Of a DNA stretch of 64,000 nucleotides, positions 59,081 to 64,000 are shown in pieces. The notes below the pieces were generated by a model. It saw only the letters and a program-made list of their open reading frames with translations. It did no database searches and was not told the origin of the DNA. The position numbers were made by a program, and so were the translations under genes. Origin of the DNA: MVRV01 sp964646755 (GTDB taxonomy: Bacteria > Desulfobacterota > Syntrophia > Syntrophales > Smithellaceae). The stretch is taken from NCBI GenBank assembly GCA_964646755.1, contig CAZYIE010000011.1, positions 1-64,000 on the forward strand, read 5' to 3'. Position 1 is the first letter of the stretch. Each line of letters opens with the position of its first letter.

Positions 59081-60664
59081 ATGACAACAATGTTTCACGG
59101 TATCAGCTGTGCCGATTTGTACGACCGATCGGTCGCGGCATTCCGGCAGAATACCGCCATTCTTTTCAATGACGAAAAATATACCTACGATGACCTGCAG
59201 AAGAACGCCTACTCGCTGGCGAACGCCATGCACAAGCTGGGGCTCAAGAAGGGAGATCGGGTTGGTTTTCTTATGGCCAACTGCCCGGAATACATTTTCG
59301 CGGAGTACGCTCTGGGCAAACTGGGGATGGTTCGCATTCCGCTGGCCGTACTGCTCAATTCCAAAGATCATATTTACATGCTGAACCAGTCCGAATGCAA
59401 AGTGCTGATCTACCATGAGAAGATGGCAGCCCGGGTACAGGAGATGATTCCTTCACTCGAGACGGTCAAGCATTTCATTTGCGTGGCTAAGGATTCGGCG
59501 AAAGTTCCGGCCGGACATGAGCACATGCAGAGCCTTATCGCCAAAAATCTGCCGGAAGTGCCCAAGGTCGAGCATGATTGCGAAGATCTGGTCGGTATTT
59601 TTTATACCGGCGGTACTACGGGCCTTCCCAAAGGTGTGATGCTGACCCAGAATACCTGGGTGGGAACATTCATCAGCGAGATGCTGCACCTTGGTTTGGA
59701 TTGGGATGAAACATTTGCCTTTGCCACGCCTTTGACCCATGCGGGCGGTTGTTTGATCCTGCCGGTTCTGCTGAAACGGGGAATCTGCGAGATCCATGAC
59801 CATTTTGATCCGAAGATATTTCTGGAGCGGGTGGAGAAGGTAAAGATAACGTCTACATTCATTGTGCCTACGATGATCTATGTTCTTCTGGACCATCCGG
59901 ACCTCAAAAAATACGATCTGTCGAGTCTGCGCAACGTAATTTATGGTGCATCCGCCATTGCTCCGGCCCGCCTGAAGCAGGCAGTAGATACTCTGGGTCC
60001 GATATTCACCCAGCTTTTCGGCCAAACAGAAACTCCCATGATGATCAGTGCCCTGTCCCGCCAGGAACATGTCATTGCGGATCCGGAAAAACGGATGAAG
60101 ATTTACACATCCTGCGGCAGGCCCGTGATGTCAGCCGACGTGCGCATTATCGGTGAAGACGGCAAAGAAGTTCCTCAGGGAGAATCTGGCGATATCGTCT
60201 GCCGGACAATAAACATGATGTCCGGCTATCTCAAGAATCCGGAACAGACTGCGGAGACAATCCGGGACGGATTTTTGTGGACAGGAGATGTCGGCAAGTT
60301 CGATGAAGAAGGCTATCTCTACATCGTGGACCGTTCCAAGGACATGATCGTCAGTGGCGGCTTCAACATTTTCCCCCGGGAGATTGAGGATACCCTCCAT
60401 GAACATCCGGCGGTAAAGAGTGCCGCAGTTATTGGTGTGCCGCATGAAAAGTGGGGTGAACTGGTCAAAGCCATTGTGGTTTTGCACAAGGATAAGCCGG
60501 CCACTGAAGAAGAGTTGATCAATTTCGTGAAGTCGAAAAAGGGAAGTCTGGTTACCCCCAAGAGTGTCGAGTTCTGGGAGGAGATTCCGCTCACGAATCT
60601 GGGAAAAATTGATAAGAAAAAGATCCGGGCACCCTTCTGGAAGGGCCATGATCGAAAAGTGTAA
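59081..60664 (+). CDS. Acyl-CoA synthetase, class I adenylate-forming (527 aa)
   Basis: Shorter than the two LIV-operon ligases and of a different subgroup. P-loop IFYTGGTTGLPKGVMLTQ has Gly for the first Ser. Others: FGQTETPMMISAL, TGDVGKFDEEGYLYIVDRSK, SGGFNIFPREIEDTL and the catalytic Lys in NLGKIDKKKIR. FVGFLMANCPEYIFAEYALG-type N-terminus. Substrate unknown; medium-chain or aromatic acids are possible. The start at 59081 has GAGGAGGA before it. A 13-bp perfect stem-loop follows (60689-60720). Confidence 0.92.
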   Translation: MTTMFHGISCADLYDRSVAAFRQNTAILFNDEKYTYDDLQKNAYSLANAMHKLGLKKGDRVGFLMANCPEYIFAEYALGKLGMVRIPLAVLLNSKDHIYMLNQSECKVLIYHEKMAARVQEMIPSLETVKHFICVAKDSAKVPAGHEHMQSLIAKNLPEVPKVEHDCEDLVGIFYTGGTTGLPKGVMLTQNTWVGTFISEMLHLGLDWDETFAFATPLTHAGGCLILPVLLKRGICEIHDHFDPKIFLERVEKVKITSTFIVPTMIYVLLDHPDLKKYDLSSLRNVIYGASAIAPARLKQAVDTLGPIFTQLFGQTETPMMISALSRQEHVIADPEKRMKIYTSCGRPVMSADVRIIGEDGKEVPQGESGDIVCRTINMMSGYLKNPEQTAETIRDGFLWTGDVGKFDEEGYLYIVDRSKDMIVSGGFNIFPREIEDTLHEHPAVKSAAVIGVPHEKWGELVKAIVVLHKDKPATEEELINFVKSKKGSLVTPKSVEFWEEIPLTNLGKIDKKKIRAPFWKGHDRKV

Positions 60665-60688
60665 ATAATTGTCCTTGCGGGGATATGG

Positions 60689-60720
60689 GGGTAGGCAGAC
60701 CGGTAAAGGTCTGCCTACCC
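60689..60720 (+). terminator. Strong intercistronic stem-loop
   Basis: Perfect 13-bp stem GGGTAGGCAGACC (60689-60701) with GGTCTGCCTACCC (60708-60720), six-base loop. It has no T run. It may end the message or insulate the next dehydrogenase gene, which starts 35 bases on. Confidence 0.6.
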
Positions 60721-60754
60721 TAAACTCAGAATGTAAAGAGAAAAGGAATAAAAA

Positions 60755-61897
60755 ATGGATTTCGCACTGACTGAAGAACAGGGATTTGTTAAAGATACGA
60801 TACAGAAGTTTGTGGCGAAAGAGTGTGAGCGGGAAGCCATCAAAAAAATGGATGAAGAAGGGATATTCCCCGGAAAACTCTTTGGCAATGTGGCCGATAT
60901 TGGTCTTTGCGCGTTAACCGTTCCCGAAGCCTATGGCGGCGGTGGACCCAATACCTTGGGGGCGGTTATCGTGACCGCCGAACTTGCGGCCATTTATCCC
61001 GCATTGGCCGGAGCTTTTGCCACCCAGAGTTTTTGCGGGGGCAAGGTTATTGCCGATGTAGGGACCGAGGCGCAGAAAAACAAATATCTTCCCGGTGTGA
61101 TTGATGGATCAGCACTGATTACGCTAGCCCTGATGGAACCGGGGCAGGGTTATGAGGAAACGGGCAATATGACGATAGCCCGGCCGGAAGGTGAACAGTT
61201 TGTTCTCAACGGAACAAAAACGTTTGTGCGCCTGGCCGATCGGGCCGCTTTTATGATTACACGCGTTGCGATAGCGAGCACCGAAGGTGTCCCGGCTTTT
61301 CTGATTGTCGATATGAAGAGCCCCGGGATCGTTGTCCGTCCGCTTGCGCAGGTCGGATTTCACGGCATGAGCCTTTGTGAGGTGTCGCTGAACTCCGTTA
61401 CTGTTGGGGCAAGTGAGCGTCTCGGTGGTGATGCCGACGCAGCAGCTGAGCAAAAGAAATTTGAACGGATCATGAGCGCCGAACATCTGGCTGTCGCAGC
61501 CTGCGGGATGGGACTGGCGAAGGGCGCTTATGAATATGCGCTCAATTATGCCAAGGAGCGCTCACAGTTCGGCCGGCCGATTATCAAGTTTGGCGCCATC
61601 CAGGAAATTCTGGTGGATATGGCCCAACACGTACGCGTAGCGGAGCTGATGACTTGTCAGGCTGCATCTCTTGCTGATCAAGGGAAGGATTGTCTGGCTG
61701 AAATTATTCAGGCGCGGCTGGTGGCAACCCAAGCGGCGCGCAAGGCATCACTGCATTGTGTGCAGATTTTCGGTGGCTATGGTTATGCTATGGAATACGA
61801 TGCTCAACGTTATTTGCGGGATGCCATGGTAGTGCTCAGCGGAGGCGGAACCAAGCAGACCTTAAGCAACACGCTGGCGTCACTCTGGAATTATTGA
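60755..61897 (+). CDS. Acyl-CoA dehydrogenase (380 aa), base at the IVD-type position
   Basis: Second compact acyl-CoA dehydrogenase of cluster D: LALMEPGQGYEETGNM and QFVLNGTKTFVRLADRAA in place of the usual AGSD-type loop, VGFHGMSLCEVSL, and GAYEYALNYAKERSQFGRPI. The C-terminal site reads LSGGGTKQTL, lacking Glu; a Glu is present in MSAEHLAVAACG at the isovaleryl-type position. It differs clearly from 55813-56961, so the two may act on different intermediates or form a heteromer. AAAAGGAAT before the ATG. Confidence 0.9.
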   Translation: MDFALTEEQGFVKDTIQKFVAKECEREAIKKMDEEGIFPGKLFGNVADIGLCALTVPEAYGGGGPNTLGAVIVTAELAAIYPALAGAFATQSFCGGKVIADVGTEAQKNKYLPGVIDGSALITLALMEPGQGYEETGNMTIARPEGEQFVLNGTKTFVRLADRAAFMITRVAIASTEGVPAFLIVDMKSPGIVVRPLAQVGFHGMSLCEVSLNSVTVGASERLGGDADAAAEQKKFERIMSAEHLAVAACGMGLAKGAYEYALNYAKERSQFGRPIIKFGAIQEILVDMAQHVRVAELMTCQAASLADQGKDCLAEIIQARLVATQAARKASLHCVQIFGGYGYAMEYDAQRYLRDAMVVLSGGGTKQTLSNTLASLWNY

Positions 61898-61912
61898 ATC
61901 AACGTTCTTTGA

Positions 61913-61934
61913 AAAAGAAAAAGCTTTTTCTTTT
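61913..61934 (+). terminator. 22-bp perfect A/T-rich palindrome after the dehydrogenase
   Basis: AAAAGAAAAAG followed at once by its complement CTTTTTCTTTT, 16 bases past the stop codon. The T-rich right arm could act as a weak terminator, but there is no GC stem. Confidence 0.45.
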
Positions 61935-62125
61935 ATGGGATGATTTACCATCCATTCCCATAACGCATATGTAATAGTATCAGTATCAACTTAATTGCAA
62001 ATTGAAATCAGAGGTGGCGGCCTTATTGGGGTTGCCGTAAGCAGTTCCGTTTTTTCTGATGAATAAGATCGTAGGCAAGGGGGGCGAATATCCGAAAAGG
62101 GGGTGTTTTGCCTTGTCAAGGGTGG

Positions 62126-62143
62126 GGAGAGTTTGAACTCTCC
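62126..62143. promoter_or_regulatory. 18-bp palindrome upstream of cluster E livK, possible operator
   Basis: GGAGAGTT-TG-AACTCTCC: eight-base arms with a two-base centre, too tight for an ordinary RNA hairpin, so a protein-binding site is likely. It lies about 42 bases before the livK ATG. No clear -35/-10 or -24/-12 was found in the 287-base gap 61898-62184. Confidence 0.45.
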
Positions 62144-62184
62144 TCTATGTAAGCTATGATACTTTATTATTGAGGAGGCGACGT

Positions 62185-63378
62185 ATGAGAAAGGGTTTGT
62201 TTTGGATACTGTTGGTGATTACGTGCATGTCCCTGCCGGTTGCTGCAATGGCGGCCGACACTCCGGGTGTGACCAAAGACGAGGTCGTAATCGGTATGAC
62301 CTGTCCCATGTCCGGACCGGCAGCCCTGTGGAGCGCTATGGCGCTCGGCAATTCAGCCTGGGCCAAACATATTAATGATCAGGGCGGCATTCACGGACGC
62401 AAAATCAAGTTTGTGGTTAAAGATGACGGGTACAACCCGAGTCGGGCACTAGCCAATCTTACGGAAATGAAGAACGACGTCCTCGCGTTCGGATGCGTGA
62501 TTGGATCGGCTACGGCCAATGCCAGCAAGGATTTTCTCTTAACGAGCAAGGTGCCGGTAGTGCATGTCCACGCCAACCCCCGCATCTGGTTAGCGACACC
62601 AACCGCCGAGCGGCGGCACATTTTTATCGCCTATCCTGACTACATCGACGAGGCCGAAGCTGTTACAAACTATGCCGTCACCAAGCTGGGGATTAAGACC
62701 ATCGCCCTGTTCGGCCAGAACGACGATTGGGGAAAATCAGCCGAGATCGGCATTCAGAAAGCTATCAAGAAACTGGGCAATAAAGGAAAATTTGCCGGCT
62801 TCATAACCTTTGAGCCGACAGACCGTGCTGTGGGTGGCCATGCCCTGAAACTCAAGGAACTGGGCGCCGATGCCGTAATTATCTACGGACCGCCGACTCA
62901 GGCGGCACTAATCATTAAAGAAATGTCCAAGATCGGTTATAAACCAAAGATTTTCACCGCCAATCCACTGGGCGATCCCCTGATGTACAAGATAGCCGGC
63001 CCATTGTGGGAAGGTGCTTATCCCGCTGCTTCTGGTAATGTTTCGATGCCCGGGATAGAGCCACAGGCCGATAAGATCGTCGAAATTCTTCTGAAGTACG
63101 AACCGGCTTTAAAGGGGCGGGAATTTCTCGCTGTGACCGGCGCCACGACGATGATGCTGATAGCTGAAGGCTTGAAAAAAGCCGGCCCGAACCTGACGCG
63201 CGATAGTTTCGTCAAGGCGATGGAGAGCATCAAAGATTTCAAATGTGAGGGGATGGGTGCTCCCATTACCTTCTCCGCCACTCAACACCACGGACTGAAT
63301 GCTATCCGGGTCTGTGAGGCGAAAGATGGAAAGCATGTGCCGATCAGCGGGTACATGATCTTTAAACCCCTATTTTAA
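62185..63378 (+). CDS. livK: LIV-type periplasmic substrate-binding protein (cluster E)
   Basis: 397 residues, signal peptide ending in VAAMA before ADTPG. First strand VTKDEVVIGMTCPMSGPAALW, then NDQGGIHGRKIKFVVKDDGYNP and FGQNDDWGKSAEIGIQ. It is a third LIV-type binding protein in the window and diverges from the others around the ligand loops (ARIWL-type VHANPRIWLATPTAERR). The start at 62185 has GAGGAGGCG before it. livG follows 15 bases on. Confidence 0.93.
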   Translation: MRKGLFWILLVITCMSLPVAAMAADTPGVTKDEVVIGMTCPMSGPAALWSAMALGNSAWAKHINDQGGIHGRKIKFVVKDDGYNPSRALANLTEMKNDVLAFGCVIGSATANASKDFLLTSKVPVVHVHANPRIWLATPTAERRHIFIAYPDYIDEAEAVTNYAVTKLGIKTIALFGQNDDWGKSAEIGIQKAIKKLGNKGKFAGFITFEPTDRAVGGHALKLKELGADAVIIYGPPTQAALIIKEMSKIGYKPKIFTANPLGDPLMYKIAGPLWEGAYPAASGNVSMPGIEPQADKIVEILLKYEPALKGREFLAVTGATTMMLIAEGLKKAGPNLTRDSFVKAMESIKDFKCEGMGAPITFSATQHHGLNAIRVCEAKDGKHVPISGYMIFKPLF

Positions 63379-63393
63379 GGTGATTTGAAGAAA

Positions 63394-64000
63394 ATGAGCT
63401 TATTGAAGGTAGATAAACTGACCGTTTCGTTCGGGGGTATCAAAGCCCTGACGGCAATTGATTTTGCAATGGAGGAAAAAGAAATCCTCGCCATCATCGG
63501 TCCGAACGGGGCTGGTAAGACCACCCTCTTTAACTGTGTTTCGGGAGTTTATCATCCGACCAGTGGAGAGATTCTGTTTAACGGGGAGAGCCTTTTGGGG
63601 CTCTCCCCCGACAGAATTGCTAAGCGGGGGATCGGCAGAACATTTCAGAATATACGTCTTTTTAATAACATGTCTGTTCTCGACAACCTCATGCTGGGCC
63701 GGCACATGAAATTCCAGCGGAACATCCTCCAGGCCTTTTTACGCATCCGGAAAGAAGAACTGGTTCACCGGGAGAAGGTTGAAGAAATTATCGATTTTCT
63801 CGATCTGGCGGCCTACCGGCAAGCCCGGGTCATCGATTGTCCTTATGGTGTACAGAAACGAGTGGAACTGGGGCGCGCCATTGTCATGGAACCAAAACTC
63901 CTGCTGCTGGATGAACCGGTGGCGGGGTTGACGGTTGAGGAAAAAAACCGCGTGGCCTATCTGGTAACGGAGATGCGGGGCCGGTTCGGCTTTGGCATCC
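63394..64000 (+). CDS. livG: LIV-type ABC transporter ATPase LivG (cluster E), cut by the window edge
   Basis: Open from the ATG at 63394 to the last base (202 complete codons seen). Walker A GPNGAGKTTLF, TFQNIRLFNNMSVLDNLMLG, signature PYGVQKRVELGRAIV and Walker B LLLLDEPVAGLT are present, and the C-terminal part lies outside. A weak ribosome site (AAGGTGA) precedes it. Open frames within it at 63400-63705 minus and 63458-63709 plus are shadows. The permease and LivF genes of this system are expected to the right. Confidence 0.93.
   Translation, partial: MSLLKVDKLTVSFGGIKALTAIDFAMEEKEILAIIGPNGAGKTTLFNCVSGVYHPTSGEILFNGESLLGLSPDRIAKRGIGRTFQNIRLFNNMSVLDNLMLGRHMKFQRNILQAFLRIRKEELVHREKVEEIIDFLDLAAYRQARVIDCPYGVQKRVELGRAIVMEPKLLLLDEPVAGLTVEEKNRVAYLVTEMRGRFGFGI

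Noticed and set aside
62030..62125. A possible sigma-54 promoter before cluster E livK (GGGGGTGTTTTGCC and GGTGGCGG...TTGCC).
   Set aside because: The GG-to-GC distance is nine or thirteen bases, not ten, so neither fits.
1..64000. CRISPR arrays, tRNA or rRNA genes, prophage or plasmid replication genes.
   Set aside because: No evenly spaced repeats, no tRNA-like cloverleaf or rRNA stretch, and no phage or replication proteins were recognised by reading; a tRNA scan could still find something I missed.

Overview
The window looks like chromosome from an anaerobic, fatty- or aromatic-acid-oxidising deltaproteobacterium of the Syntrophales type (Syntrophus/Smithella-like). This is inferred from many acyl-CoA dehydrogenases, acyl-CoA ligases and beta-oxidation multienzymes beside branched-chain-amino-acid-type (LIV) ABC transporters, and from GatCAB, a DUF116 protein and a complete ilv operon. 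No ribosomal marker is present, so the taxonomy is a guess. No tRNA, rRNA, CRISPR array or intact transposon was seen.

Layout. 1-3.2 kb is an accessory, partly decayed stretch: a lipoprotein cut by the window edge, remnants of a RelE-type toxin, a DUF1232 protein and an IS91-type transposase, and two small secreted proteins driven by strikingly similar promoters. 3.2-9.4 kb is the minus-strand ilvB-ilvN-ilvC-ilvD-SDR operon, preceded by a Val/Leu-rich leader peptide and mutually exclusive hairpins (an attenuator). 9.8-15.2 kb holds envelope genes: a lytic transglycosylase, an AI-2E-family permease, PBP1A, TatC and TatA. 15.4-17.3 kb is a long (614 aa) acyl-CoA dehydrogenase. 17.7-24.6 kb is a plus-strand run with a histone-deacetylase-family protein, gatCAB, mtnA, a HAD phosphatase, DUF116 and an orphan flagellar-rod-like protein. 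A second secreted pentapeptide-repeat gene lies at 24.8-25.1 kb.

From 25.4 kb to the right edge almost everything concerns uptake, activation and oxidation of a carboxylic acid. Cluster A (25.4-34.4 kb) is livM-livH-small secreted protein-livK-livG-livF-acyl-CoA synthetase-thiolase-like. Cluster B (34.9-40.6 kb) is acyl-CoA dehydrogenase, a FadN-order hydroxyacyl-CoA dehydrogenase/enoyl-CoA hydratase, and thiolase. Cluster C (41.4-49.8 kb) is livF-livG-acyl-CoA synthetase-livH-livM-serine hydrolase-livK. Cluster D (50.2-61.9 kb) is SDR, an HpaB/4-hydroxybutyryl-CoA-dehydratase-family protein, an NMO/FabK flavoprotein, thiolase-like plus DUF35, MaoC hydratase, acyl-CoA dehydrogenase, FadJ-order multienzyme, acyl-CoA synthetase and a second acyl-CoA dehydrogenase. 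Cluster E (62.2 kb onward) starts another LIV system (livK, livG) that runs off the end.

The simplest reading is three LIV-type importers wired to acyl-CoA ligases and two or three beta-oxidation modules. Clusters C and D each carry a sigma-54-type -24/-12 promoter, and about 90-100 bp upstream of each lies a shared CAACATATGG-containing inverted repeat, which suggests common control by an enhancer-binding protein encoded elsewhere. Substrates are not identifiable from sequence alone.
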